Shown here: piece after piece, positions 1 to 7,377 of the stretch
Layout: the number at the start of each line of letters is the position of its first letter
Numbering within the stretch: position 1 is the first letter of the stretch
Source of the DNA: a virus
Direction: 5' to 3' (one strand)
DNA: 29,086 nt
Virus record (IMG/VR): IMGVR_UViG_3300035156_000213
Location: 1 to 29,086 of that record
Program-made: the position numbers and the translations under genes
The notes under the pieces: model-generated
Told to the model about the DNA's origin: nothing
Databases searched by the model: none
What the model saw: only the letters and a program-made list of their open reading frames with translations

Positions 1-1
1 T

Positions 2-1168
2 CTGGCGAGAGTTCTCGAAAATATCGACTGGGTGCAGCAAGTTTACGAACCGATGATGCAGTCGGTTCAGGGCAACAGCGAGTTTGAGCGTTCGCTGAAC
101 CAAGTGCGGGCGCAGTTCCAGCCCGTTATCGACAAGGCGGGGCAACTCGGCCTCGCCACCGGCGACCTCGCAGCCGCGATGCAGCGCGCTATCGACGATA
201 TAACAAACCAGCGAAACTTTGAATACGCATCGCACGGCTGGAACATGGAGCTTCGAGCCGTGTCGGCGAGTTCGTCCGCCGGTTCCAATAGCTGGGATGC
301 GCGGATGCGCGCATACAACATCCAGGCGGAAACGGAAAAGTTCAACCTTGAAGGTCTAATCAGGCAATGGGGCCTGACGGCGGAGCAGGCGCAAGAAAAA
401 CGCATCCAGCTAGAGCGCGTTCACAACGACGAACGCGAGCGCATGTATATAGACCAAGCCGAGCGCGACGCCCAGATACGCCAGCAACAGGCCGATGAAG
501 CGGCGCGCATCGCCCAGGCGGCGGCGGACGAACAGAACCGCATCTGGCAACAGCAGGCTTATGACGCCCAGCGCGCGGCGGAGAACCAAGCGCGGGAAGT
601 GCAGCGCATCCAGGAAGCGGCGTATCGAGAGCAGTTGCGGCAGCAAGAGGAACACCAACGCAACGTGGAACGCCAGCGCGAGGCGGACGAACGGGCGGCG
701 GCTGAGCGCGAAGCACGGTGGCAGGCGGGCGCGGGCAGCGCTGCCAACTTCGCCGGGAGCCTCGCAGCATGGGTGCGCGGCAAGAGCACATCCGATGAGT
801 CGCCCATGTCGCTGCAAGAGCGCTACTCGGCGCAGGCGATCAACTTCAACAACATGGTGAACCGCGCTGGCGGCGGCGACGTGCGCGCGATGGCGCAGGT
901 TCAGGCCGAAGCCGACGCCTTCCTTGATCTCGCCCGGCAGATCGGCGGTTCGGGCGAGGGCTACGCCAATGACTTCCGCAACGTCATGCTGCGGATGGGC
1001 GAGCTTTCCCGGATCAGTGAAGACAACCTCACGAACTCATTTTTCGCCGCGGAACTTCGAGGCCAGACAGTGGCGCTTTCCGATGAGCTGCAACACCTTC
1101 GCGCGGCAGTGAATAAGATCGTGATTGAACTCGCCCAGGGCAACGCGATGCCGGCGAGGGCCGCGTGA
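2..1168 (+). CDS. Tail tape measure protein, C-terminal part (5' truncated)
   Basis: The frame is open to the left edge of the window, so this is the 3' end of a longer gene. The GTG at 32 is probably an internal valine. The visible 388 or so residues are hydrophilic. A long Gln/Glu/Arg/Ala-rich coiled coil occupies roughly the middle third, with heptad-like runs such as QRAAENQAREVQRIQEAAYR, followed by a more globular C-terminal end. A long helical rod directly upstream of hub and receptor-binding-like genes is the usual position and build of a tape measure protein, which sets tail length and fills the tail tube. No lytic or metallopeptidase motif is visible in this part. It could be another rod-like tail protein. 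The stop overlaps the next start (ATGA). Confidence 0.55.
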   Translation: MARVLENIDWVQQVYEPMMQSVQGNSEFERSLNQVRAQFQPVIDKAGQLGLATGDLAAAMQRAIDDITNQRNFEYASHGWNMELRAVSASSSAGSNSWDARMRAYNIQAETEKFNLEGLIRQWGLTAEQAQEKRIQLERVHNDERERMYIDQAERDAQIRQQQADEAARIAQAAADEQNRIWQQQAYDAQRAAENQAREVQRIQEAAYREQLRQQEEHQRNVERQREADERAAAEREARWQAGAGSAANFAGSLAAWVRGKSTSDESPMSLQERYSAQAINFNNMVNRAGGGDVRAMAQVQAEADAFLDLARQIGGSGEGYANDFRNVMLRMGELSRISEDNLTNSFFAAELRGQTVALSDELQHLRAAVNKIVIELAQGNAMPARAA

Positions 1169-1323
1169 TGCCGATGCCCACCGAGCAAGAGATCCGCGAT
1201 GCGATCCACTGGTGGCAGGTTCAGGACTCCGGGACGGAGGAAGAGGCGAACGCCGCCGTGGCGATGGCGAACCTGCTACGGCGCATTGTCGCGGACATGC
1301 GGAGCGAGGAAGGTGGATCATGA
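1168..1323 (+). CDS. Small tail-region protein, unknown function (51 aa)
   Basis: This short frame starts MPMPTEQEIRDAIHWW. Its ATG overlaps the upstream stop (ATGA at 1168-1171) and its stop overlaps the next start (ATGA at 1320-1323), so it is locked into a translationally coupled chain. The protein is acidic and helix-forming, with no membrane segment or cysteine. Its position between tape measure and hub genes suggests a minor tail or assembly role, but nothing in the sequence proves that. I support it mainly by the double overlap and by codon use like that of its neighbours. Confidence 0.6.
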   Translation: MPMPTEQEIRDAIHWWQVQDSGTEEEANAAVAMANLLRRIVADMRSEEGGS

Positions 1324-1544
1324 GCGCCCAGAACCCGCATCTGTGGAAGCGCCAGACTGCGAGCGGTATGCACGGCATAGAGATCTGCGAGCGTTGCCAG
1401 TCCTGGGCGATCTACGTCGGGCACAACAGCGAGTGCAAGGTTAAGGCCGAGCCGGAGCCCGAGCCGGAGCCGATTGACATGCTAGACCGGGCGCTGAACG
1501 AGAGTTGGCTAGACCGTATCGACCGGAAGTTCAGGCGGCCATGA
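1320..1544 (+). CDS. Small Cys-containing tail-region protein (74 aa)
   Basis: The chosen start is the ATG at 1320, which overlaps the previous stop. A longer open frame reaches upstream but runs through the neighbouring gene. The protein begins MSAQNPHLWKRQTASGMHG and has an ICERCQSW segment with CxxC, plus a further Cys after HNSE, so a small metal knuckle is possible. A PEPEPEPEP run separates this from a helical tail, DMLDRALNESWLDRIDRKFR. No family is recognised. It is coupled by ATGA overlaps on both sides. The job is unknown, probably in the tail tip or its assembly. Confidence 0.6.
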   Translation: MSAQNPHLWKRQTASGMHGIEICERCQSWAIYVGHNSECKVKAEPEPEPEPIDMLDRALNESWLDRIDRKFRRP

Positions 1545-1729
1545 CGGAGCAGAAAACGCCGCTTGACACCGTTCTAACGAAGCGTCGGCTGGACCGGGAG
1601 GACTATCAGATACAGATTGACGCCGCGGCGCGCTCCATGGAGCGCGGTTACTACGCCACGGCCAGGGCCGAGTTGCGCGGCGCCATCCTGATCCTCACCA
1701 GCATGGAAGAGCGCGAGGGCCGGGACTGA
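1541..1729 (+). CDS. Small helical protein in tail operon (62 aa)
   Basis: It starts at the ATG overlapping the previous stop (ATGA at 1541-1544) and encodes MTEQKTPLDTVLTKRRL onward. It is predicted all-helical and charged, with a hydrophobic heptad face (YYATARAELRGAILILTSME). There is no signal or membrane segment. The next gene begins two bases after its stop, so it belongs to the tail operon. No family is recognised. It could be a tail assembly chaperone or a small structural protein, but this is context only. Confidence 0.6.
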   Translation: MTEQKTPLDTVLTKRRLDREDYQIQIDAAARSMERGYYATARAELRGAILILTSMEEREGRD

Positions 1730-1731
1730 CG

Positions 1732-3411
1732 ATGCGCTTTTTCGCGGCCGAGCTGGAAACCTTCCGTCCGGGCGCGTCGGCGCCGACGATCTGGAACGCC
1801 TGGGGCGAACAGGCGATCGGCCAGCCCCAGACGGCCGGCGCCGTCGTGTCGCAAACCGCCCTGTTGCGCGTGTCTGATATCGGGTGGGTCACGCCCAACA
1901 CGGACCCTGCGGGGGCTGCGCTCGCCTATCCGCCCATCCTCAGCTCGGCCTTCGCCGTTGATCGCCAGCTTGACCTTGCCATAGACGGGCAGGGGGCGGG
2001 CGTGGCCTGGGGCGGCCTGCGCTTCCTTGATCCCGGCGGCACCACCTCCGGCGCTGTGGGCGATCGCAACGTTGACTCGCGCACCATTCGCATCCTCATG
2101 GGCAAGAAGACCTATGACCGAACGCGCGGGCTGTTCCTCAACCCGATGCGCGCGAGCATGTCGGAAGTTTTCGTCGGGCTGGCGAGGCAGTGGCGGCCCG
2201 ATGAAGACGGGCTTAATGTTCCCATGCGCGACGCGACGCATTGGCTCGAAAGGCAGTTGCAAACTGCAACTTATGCCGGGACCGGCGGCGCTGAAGGGCC
2301 TGCGGAGTTGAAGGGCAGGCCGAAGCCGAAACTTCGTGGCGGACTAACCGGCGCCTCGGTGCGGAACATCTCGCCCGTCCTCATTGATGCCACCGCCAAC
2401 ATCTGGCAGATCAGCGACGGCCCGGCCGGTATCGACGGCTCGCTAGGGCTGTACGAAAACGGCAAGTCGGTTTTCGGCTTCGCCGGCGAGACGACGGACC
2501 TCTGGACGGGCACCACGCCTGCCGGGCAGTTCCGCCAGGATCACTCGAAGGGCCTGTTTCAGCTCGGCTCGCCCGTCGCTGGGCAGATCACATGCGACGC
2601 GCACGGGCAGGTTCCAGGCGCCGGCGGTTACACCTTGAACTCAGCCGCGGCGTCGCTGGCCGTCTTCATGATGCAATATGACCTAGGCGTGCCGCTGGCG
2701 AACATTGATCTCCCGTCTTTCGCCGCGGTCACGACCGCGCTTGGCACGCTCAACAGTCAAGCGGGCTGGTACTGGGACGGCGCCAGCCCCACGACCGGCG
2801 CCGATGCCGTTGGGATGTTGATGGGCGGTGTCGGCGCGCGCATCGTGCCCGGTCGCAACGGCAAGCTGCGGGCGATGCTGCTACGCGCGCCGCAGGCGGC
2901 GAACATCATCGCCGGCTTCACCGCCGATCAGGTTGTCAGCATCGTGCGCGCCCCGTTGCCGGAGGGGCTTTCTCCGCCACCCTTCCGCATCCGCGTTGGG
3001 CACACGCACAACCATACCGTAATGAGCGCCGACCGGATCAGCGCGACGCTTCGCAACACTCCGCGGCAACAGTTCCTCGCCGAAGCTGACCGGTTCGCGT
3101 CGTGGGGCGGAACCCCCATCGTCAACGCCTATCTGCGCCCCAGCGATCCACCGCCGATGCCCACACCCATACTGACCGAGGGCAGCGCTAGCGTTGTCGC
3201 CGCGAACCTGGGCGCATTGTGGGGCATCACGACGGAGCGCAAGTTGTATCAAATCGAGATCCCGCTTGACGTTGGGCTGGCGCGCGACATAGGCGACACG
3301 GTGCGCTTGACCTATCCCATCCCGGATCTCGAAGCCGGCGCACCCGCGCTGATCGTGGGCGAACAGTTCAGATCTGAAAGCGACACGATCATGTTCACGG
3401 TGTTGGTATGA
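1732..3411 (+). CDS. Large tail tip / hub-like structural protein (559 aa)
   Basis: This is the first large protein after the tape measure and small tail genes, where siphoviruses usually place the distal tail or hub protein. The sequence is beta-rich and Gly/Ala-rich, with no membrane segment. Recognisable stretches include RTIRILMGKKTYDRTRGLFL near residue 115, MRDATHWLERQLQTATYAGT near residue 165, and a VPGRNGKLRAMLLRAP stretch near residue 375. From memory, this pattern occurs in large tail proteins of alphaproteobacterial prophages, where it seems to build the host-facing tip. No enzymatic motif was found. The start follows the preceding stop by two bases and the stop overlaps the next ATG. 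The structural role is inferred from context. Confidence 0.65.
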   Translation: MRFFAAELETFRPGASAPTIWNAWGEQAIGQPQTAGAVVSQTALLRVSDIGWVTPNTDPAGAALAYPPILSSAFAVDRQLDLAIDGQGAGVAWGGLRFLDPGGTTSGAVGDRNVDSRTIRILMGKKTYDRTRGLFLNPMRASMSEVFVGLARQWRPDEDGLNVPMRDATHWLERQLQTATYAGTGGAEGPAELKGRPKPKLRGGLTGASVRNISPVLIDATANIWQISDGPAGIDGSLGLYENGKSVFGFAGETTDLWTGTTPAGQFRQDHSKGLFQLGSPVAGQITCDAHGQVPGAGGYTLNSAAASLAVFMMQYDLGVPLANIDLPSFAAVTTALGTLNSQAGWYWDGASPTTGADAVGMLMGGVGARIVPGRNGKLRAMLLRAPQAANIIAGFTADQVVSIVRAPLPEGLSPPPFRIRVGHTHNHTVMSADRISATLRNTPRQQFLAEADRFASWGGTPIVNAYLRPSDPPPMPTPILTEGSASVVAANLGALWGITTERKLYQIEIPLDVGLARDIGDTVRLTYPIPDLEAGAPALIVGEQFRSESDTIMFTVLV

Positions 3412-4211
3412 GCAACGCTGTTTTCGGCATCCAAAACCGCGTCCTGACCGGCAACCTTGCGACGGGCTCGCACCTTGTCGGCTTGACTATCGGCAATCTG
3501 CAAGATCAGCAGCTTTCGGATGCGTCGAGCTGGCGCACGGCCGGGTCACTGTCATGGACAACGGGCGCCTATGCGCGATGCGAGGCCGTCGAGGGTGTTC
3601 CCGTGCCCTGGCGCGCCTGGGGGCTCTTCCGCACGAACCTGACACTCGCGGCGACGGTGCGGTTTCTCGCGGCGAATGAGGCGGGGTTCGCAACCGTCAC
3701 GTACAACAGCGGGTGGTTGCCCGCCGAGATCGTGCCCGGCATAGGCCAAGCGCTGCACATCTCGCCCGCCGACGTGATGGGGCAATACGCACGGATTGAC
3801 GTTGAAGATCCGACGAACCCGGATGGATTTATTTCGGTCGGCGGGGCCTACATGGGGCCGATCTGGCAACCGCGCGTCAACCTCTCGGAAGAAACTGCGA
3901 TCGCGCCCGAGCGTGTGCGCTCCATCGTGACCGCGCGGAGCGGCGCGAAGTATGTCACGCCGCAACACTATCTGCGGGGCTGGGATCTCGCCCACGACAA
4001 CCTCGCCGGTTCCGATGTGTGGGGCGAGTTCTGGCGCCTGGAACAAGTGGCGCAAAGCGGCGAAAACGTGCTGTTCGTGCCCGATCCGGCTTCGGCCGAT
4101 GCCACCGCGGAAGCCATCTTCGGGCTTATGGAGCTAACTTCCAACATCACATTCCAAACCCGCACGGGCACCCATCGGGCGTGGCGCGGCCGGATCACGG
4201 AAAGGCTGTAA
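3408..4211 (+). CDS. Tail tip / minor tail protein, beta-sandwich-like (267 aa)
   Basis: The ATG at 3408 overlaps the hub-like gene stop (ATGA). The protein is beta-rich, with alternating hydrophobic strands and many aromatic residues, for example SLSWTTGAYARCEA and RAWGLFRTNLTLAATVRFLA. It resembles jelly-roll phage appendage proteins. A conserved-looking C-terminal half contains SGENVLFVPD and ends TGTHRAWRGRITERL, a layout often seen in phage tail proteins of unknown detail. No catalytic motif is visible. Given its place between the hub and a fibre-like protein, it probably sits in the tail tip. The precise function is unknown. Confidence 0.6.
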   Translation: MSNAVFGIQNRVLTGNLATGSHLVGLTIGNLQDQQLSDASSWRTAGSLSWTTGAYARCEAVEGVPVPWRAWGLFRTNLTLAATVRFLAANEAGFATVTYNSGWLPAEIVPGIGQALHISPADVMGQYARIDVEDPTNPDGFISVGGAYMGPIWQPRVNLSEETAIAPERVRSIVTARSGAKYVTPQHYLRGWDLAHDNLAGSDVWGEFWRLEQVAQSGENVLFVPDPASADATAEAIFGLMELTSNITFQTRTGTHRAWRGRITERL

Positions 4212-4212
4212 A

Positions 4213-5103
4213 ATGCTCCGGAACTTAGTCAAGGAAACCGCGAACAACCCCGGCACCGGGTCAAGCGTCACGCTCGGCGGTGCGCTGGCGGGCTTCCGCA
4301 CCTTCGCGTCTGAGTTCACGACGGGCTCGCCGGTCTTCTACTTCATCACCGATGGTGCCCAGACGGAAGCGCAAGCCGGAACCCTGACCTCGGGGCCGCC
4401 TGCCATCTTGTCGCGCGGCACGCCGCTCTGGACCTCGACGGGTGTTCTTTCGCGCCTCAACTTCACCGGCGCCGTAACCGTGTTCTGCCAAGTGCCAGCC
4501 AACCGGCTGTTCTACGGCGACTCCGCCGGCAACTGGGACGGGCAGGCCCGGCGCTTGCGCAACATCGCCAAGGCCGCCGGCCCGGATGAAGCGATGCGCC
4601 GCGATCAAGTCGGATGGGAGCATATCAATACCAGCATCAACGCTGGCGCCGTGGGCGGTGTCTATTTCGTTATTCCGGCCGGGTATTCCCGCGTCCGTTT
4701 CGAGTTCCAGGATTTCGCGCCGACTCTCAACGCATGGGCTTTCGCGCGCTTCAATGCGGACGGCACCGGAAATCCGGACTTGTCGGCTTCGATTGCTTAC
4801 AACATTCAGTTTCTTACCGGCATTCCACAGTTTGAGTCAGAGCGCAGCGGCGCCGATAACTTCCTTCGCATGACTGGCGACATTCCCCAAAACACCACAT
4901 GCATGGGCGAGTTAGAACTTTCGTTGGTTGCAGGCATGACGCGGGCGCTTTACCGCACAACCTATCTGAACGTTGGCCCCACATCCGGTGCCGCATGGGG
5001 CGGTGGGCACTACAATAACAGGGCAGTGTCGGTTTTCTTCTACTACAGCAACGGCGCCAGTGTGGCGTTCCACCGCATCAAAATGTTGGGCAGCAAGGAT
5101 TGA
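4213..5103 (+). CDS. Tail fibre / receptor-binding-like protein (296 aa)
   Basis: The N-terminal 110 residues look like an anchoring module: VKETANNPGTGSSV, then NFTGAVTVFCQVPANRLFY. Phages use such modules to fix short fibres to the tail tip. The remaining part from about residue 135 is beta-rich, poor in charge and rich in Asn, Phe and Tyr, consistent with a trimeric or sugar-binding head. No chaperone or autoprotease motif is visible. The start is one base after the previous stop, and the stop overlaps the next ATG (TGATG). A receptor-binding role is inferred from position and composition; it could equally be another adsorption-complex protein. Confidence 0.55.
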   Translation: MLRNLVKETANNPGTGSSVTLGGALAGFRTFASEFTTGSPVFYFITDGAQTEAQAGTLTSGPPAILSRGTPLWTSTGVLSRLNFTGAVTVFCQVPANRLFYGDSAGNWDGQARRLRNIAKAAGPDEAMRRDQVGWEHINTSINAGAVGGVYFVIPAGYSRVRFEFQDFAPTLNAWAFARFNADGTGNPDLSASIAYNIQFLTGIPQFESERSGADNFLRMTGDIPQNTTCMGELELSLVAGMTRALYRTTYLNVGPTSGAAWGGGHYNNRAVSVFFYYSNGASVAFHRIKMLGSKD

Positions 5104-5471
5104 TGCCAATGGCAAAGATCATGGTGAACGGCGAGGAAGTCGAGGAAACCCCGGAACAGGAGCGCGAGCGCGAGCGGCACGCGAGGCCGAACGCGCCCAC
5201 CCCGCGGGGGCGGGATGGCGGCGACACGGTTACGGCCTTCCAGATCCGCGCCGAGTTGGCTGCGATGAGGGGCGAGAGACAGACCATGTTGCAGGTTGTC
5301 GAGGGCGCCATGGACGGCGGCGGCCTTGTGCCAGAGATCGCCCTGGCGTGGCGCCACGCGCCCACGGTGCCGCGCAACAGCAAGCTCGCCCAGGCGATCG
5401 GCGCGGCGATCGGGGCAGGCCCGGCCCAGCTCGACACCCTGTTCCGCGAGGCGGCCAAGCGGGAAGTCTGA
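5103..5471 (+). CDS. Small acidic protein downstream of fibre gene (122 aa)
   Basis: It starts at the ATG overlapping the fibre-gene stop; a second ATG six bases on gives MAKIMVNGEEVEE and cannot be excluded. The first 45 residues are charged and probably disordered (TPEQERERERHARPN). The rest is helical, with DTVTAFQIRAELAAMRGERQ and an Ala/Gly-rich C-terminus. Its position right after a fibre gene would suit a fibre assembly factor or a small structural protein, but no family is recognised. It is the last gene before a promoter and hairpin at 5489-5539. Confidence 0.55.
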   Translation: MPMAKIMVNGEEVEETPEQERERERHARPNAPTPRGRDGGDTVTAFQIRAELAAMRGERQTMLQVVEGAMDGGGLVPEIALAWRHAPTVPRNSKLAQAIGAAIGAGPAQLDTLFREAAKREV

Positions 5472-5488
5472 GCTGTGCGTCAAATGTC

Positions 5489-5517
5489 TTGCATAGGGTT
5501 CCGATAGCGGGTAGGGT
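5489..5517 (+). promoter_or_regulatory. Sigma-70-like promoter with TAGGGT -10 box
   Basis: TTGCAT (5489-5494) and TAGGGT (5512-5517) are 17 bp apart. They lie between the tail operon and the paralogue pair 5545/5830 in a 73-bp gap. The -10 runs straight into the hairpin at 5515-5539. The same block recurs before 7378. It was identified by eye; the start of transcription is not known. Confidence 0.5.
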
Positions 5518-5539
5518 TCCTTTGCCAGCAAGAGGAACC
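5515..5539 (+). promoter_or_regulatory. Hairpin at the start of the 5545 transcript
   Basis: A perfect 7-bp inverted repeat, GGTTCCT (5515-5521) and AGGAACC (5533-5539), with TTG/CAA inside the loop. It overlaps the end of the -10 box, so it may be a 5' mRNA stem or an operator. AGAGGAACC within the right arm lies close to the start codon and may also serve as the ribosome binding site. Confidence 0.45.
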
Positions 5540-5544
5540 GTATC

Positions 5545-5826
5545 ATGTTTGAAGTCGTCGCCTGGAACGGTCAGACCGAGCTTGTTGTGGACGTGTTCGC
5601 CGAGTGGGGCAACGCCAACGATCGCGCGCGCGAGCTGGAAGCCAAGGATACGAAGTGCATCGCGTATTTCGCGCGGCGCGCCGAGCCTGCCTCGACGCGG
5701 ATCACGTTCAACGGCGAGATGACCGAGGCCGAGCAAGCCGAGTATGAAGCCGACTACCGGGCCGCGGCCGAGTGCGCGGCCGAGGATCGCGCCGAACGCG
5801 CGCTGTGCTCCGGCTACGGGAGCTGA
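5545..5826 (+). CDS. Small protein, first of a tandem paralogue pair (93 aa)
   Basis: It begins MFEVVAWNGQTELVVDVFAE and shares its N-terminal half of about 45 residues with the next gene (MFQVIAWNG at 5830): the V-x-AWNG, ELVVD-x-FAE and DRARELE/AT blocks match. The N-terminal half looks like an alpha-beta fold; the C-terminal part is acidic and Ala/Glu-rich (EYEADYRAAAECAAEDR). No known domain is recognised. It is the first gene after the TAGGGT promoter and its hairpin leader, with AGAGGAACC as a probable ribosome binding site. The pair looks like a local gene duplication with diverged C-termini. Confidence 0.65.
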   Translation: MFEVVAWNGQTELVVDVFAEWGNANDRARELEAKDTKCIAYFARRAEPASTRITFNGEMTEAEQAEYEADYRAAAECAAEDRAERALCSGYGS

Positions 5827-5829
5827 TCC

Positions 5830-6117
5830 ATGTTCCAAGTGATCGCCTGGAACGGCGTTAGCGAGCTTGTGGTGGACACCTTCGCCGAGCGCGGAGACGC
5901 CCAGGATCGCGCGCGCGAGCTGGCGACGCAGGATCAACACCACGTCGCTTACTCCGTACGGAAGCTGTGGCCGATTGCCGGGGCCACGTACCCCAACGGG
6001 GCCACGCTCCGCATCTATACCGGCAAGCCCCCGGCGATTTTGAACCGCTCAAACGACACGGATTTGGACCGCCGGTTTAGCGTGGATTGGATCAAGTTCA
6101 ACGTCGAGGATCGCTGA
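5830..6117 (+). CDS. Small protein, second of a tandem paralogue pair (95 aa)
   Basis: This is a paralogue of the upstream gene over the first 45 or so residues, ending near the HHVAYSVRK region. The C-terminus is different and basic-aromatic (LRIYTGKPPAILNRS, then DRRFSVDWIKFNVEDR). The gene starts three bases after the upstream stop and is followed by a strong intrinsic terminator at 6128-6159, so the two paralogues form one short transcription unit with the promoter at 5489. The function is unknown. Its place between virion genes would fit a moron-like accessory unit with its own promoter and terminator. Confidence 0.65.
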   Translation: MFQVIAWNGVSELVVDTFAERGDAQDRARELATQDQHHVAYSVRKLWPIAGATYPNGATLRIYTGKPPAILNRSNDTDLDRRFSVDWIKFNVEDR

Positions 6118-6127
6118 CACCCGCTGC

Positions 6128-6159
6128 GGCAGGGGGCTTCGGCCTCCTGCCTTTTTTTT
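6128..6159 (+). terminator. Rho-independent terminator
   Basis: A GC-rich stem, GGCAGGGGGC with GCCTCCTGCC around a TTCG-type loop, followed by eight T residues (6152-6159). It is the clearest intrinsic terminator in the window and closes the paralogue-pair unit. Confidence 0.85.
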
Positions 6160-6182
6160 GCTCAAACGATGGAGGGAAACAC

Positions 6183-6500
6183 ATGAACTTTCGCAAGATC
6201 TTCGGGGCATTCGTGCCCGGCTTGGAACAGACGCAGTGCCCACACGAACGGGCGCTGAACTTCATGCGATACGACCTAGAGGAAGCGAACAGGCTCCGCG
6301 AAGAGGCGGAAGCCCGCTTCGCCAATGTGCAGCGCATCGCCACGCTTACGATCCAAGGATTGAAAGAGGATCTTGCCATAGCGCGTGGCGAGGCATGGGC
6401 GCGGGAACAAGACATTGGCACGATCCCGAAAACTTGCCCGCTCGAAATGGCAGATATCGGCGACGCTTTCCCTATGGCGCACAACGACAACAAGCGTTAG
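6183..6500 (+). CDS. Small helical protein, unknown function (105 aa)
   Basis: The start is the ATG at 6183 with GGAGGG seven bases upstream; the open frame extends further upstream but crosses the terminator. The protein begins MNFRKIFGAFVPGLEQTQCP. A predicted helix or coiled coil follows from about residue 30 to 75 (EEANRLREEAEARFANVQR), and then a short C-terminal part. There is no membrane segment or known motif. The gene stands just after a terminator, so it depends on readthrough or on a promoter I could not see. Confidence 0.65.
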   Translation: MNFRKIFGAFVPGLEQTQCPHERALNFMRYDLEEANRLREEAEARFANVQRIATLTIQGLKEDLAIARGEAWAREQDIGTIPKTCPLEMADIGDAFPMAHNDNKR

Positions 6501-6564
6501 TGTGTTTCCGTCACTGCCCCGCGTGGGTGTTGACTGACCGCAACAGAAAGTGGAGCCCGAAACC

Positions 6565-7131
6565 GTGGCGAACAACCAGAACCAAGGTCGCAAGTCGGTT
6601 AGTAACCGCATCGCTATTCAACCGGGCAGCGGCGAGCCCGGCGCGCCGAACTTCGTGCGCGTCGAGAAACTTCCCGAGGGAACGGCAGCGGTTACGTTCT
6701 CAATCCTCAACAGCGTTGCCGATCGCGTGTTCGGGCCGGTCAACGTCTCCACCCGCGGCCGTCGCGCGCAAGCCGACATTCCCTTCGCCAATCCTTCGCA
6801 GCCCGGCGCCTACCTGGGCGTGATCGGCACCGCCGATGGGCGCGGCGTGATGGTGACTAAGGCTTTCGGCGTCGGGATGGAGGATAACGTCGAGCCCGCC
6901 GAGGATGGCGATAGTCCGTTTGCCGGCTTCGGAGCTGCCCAGCAGGGCGAAGGGCCGGGCGAGGGCGAGAGCGGCACCGGCGATGACGCGGAGGACGCCC
7001 AGGCGGCCAGCGCGGGCGCTGGCGGCGGCCAGGACGCCGAGGATGGCGGCGACGGCATGGAGGGCACCCAACGCACCCTTGCGGCCTCCGCGGCGCACTC
7101 TGGCGGCCCTGGGCGTCGCCGGCGGGCCTAG
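6565..7131 (+). CDS. Beta-domain protein with acidic disordered tail (188 aa)
   Basis: I prefer the GTG at 6565 (MANNQNQGRKSV) because GGAG lies about nine bases upstream; a GTG at 6550 is the alternative. Residues 10-105 look beta-rich (FVRVEKLPEGTAAVTFSIL, then VFGPVNVSTRGRRAQADIPF), compatible with an Ig-like or decoration-type domain. From about residue 110 to the end the chain is Gly/Ala/Glu/Asp-rich and almost certainly disordered, ending in GRRRRA. Such a build occurs in phage head decoration or tail accessory proteins, but no family is recognised. The function is not assigned. Confidence 0.6.
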   Translation: MANNQNQGRKSVSNRIAIQPGSGEPGAPNFVRVEKLPEGTAAVTFSILNSVADRVFGPVNVSTRGRRAQADIPFANPSQPGAYLGVIGTADGRGVMVTKAFGVGMEDNVEPAEDGDSPFAGFGAAQQGEGPGEGESGTGDDAEDAQAASAGAGGGQDAEDGGDGMEGTQRTLAASAAHSGGPGRRRRA

Positions 7132-7143
7132 GCAGCTCGCGCT

Positions 7144-7193
7144 TTGCACTAGTGCAGGGTGCCTTGCACTAGTGCAGGGTGCCTTGCACTAGT
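7144..7193. repeat. 20-bp tandem repeat with 12-bp palindrome, 2.5 copies
   Basis: The unit TTGCACTAGTGCAGGGTGCC is present exactly at 7144-7163 and 7164-7183, and half a copy (TTGCACTAGT) at 7184-7193. Each full unit contains the perfect palindrome TGCACTAGTGCA. The 20-bp period places the sites on nearly the same face of the helix, as in a cooperative repressor or initiator binding array. The function is inferred; the repeat itself is seen directly. Confidence 0.9.
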
Positions 7194-7306
7194 TGCGTTC
7201 CCTGCCTGGGCAGGGATGGCCCGACCGAGGCCGCCGCAACGCTGGCGCCTCGACTTCGTTCCCCGCGCGATGGGGATTACAAGTAAGATATCAGCCCAAA
7301 AATGTC

Positions 7307-7335
7307 TTCCATTCGTTTTCGGCGCGCGGTAGGTT
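7307..7335 (+). promoter_or_regulatory. Sigma-70-like promoter, copy of the 5489 promoter
   Basis: TTCCAT (7307-7312) and TAGGTT (7330-7335) with a 17-bp spacer, preceded by AATGTC as at the 5489 site. A hairpin-like segment follows (GGTTCCTCT and AGAGGACACC, imperfect). It would drive 7378 and perhaps the RTX gene. The boxes are weaker than at 5489. Confidence 0.4.
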
Positions 7336-7377
7336 CCTCTTACCGCAGCAGAGGACACCACGGAAACCGAGGAAAAC

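Larger units (their letters stand above)
7132..7377 (+). other. Intergenic regulatory region, 246 bp
   Basis: No gene is seen here. In order it holds the 20-bp tandem repeat with palindromes (7144-7193), a compact hairpin CCCTGCC-TG-GGCAGGG (7200-7215) without a T-run, about 90 bp with no clear signal, and then a promoter-hairpin block (7301-7357) that is a diverged copy of the one before 5545. Confidence 0.6.

Noticed and set aside
7144-7193. CRISPR array
   Set aside because: The 20-bp units are directly adjacent, without spacers, and no cas gene other than a Cas4-like phage nuclease far away is present.
7200-7215. Terminator CCCTGCC-TG-GGCAGGG
   Set aside because: The loop of two bases is too small and no T-run follows; kept only as an inverted repeat.
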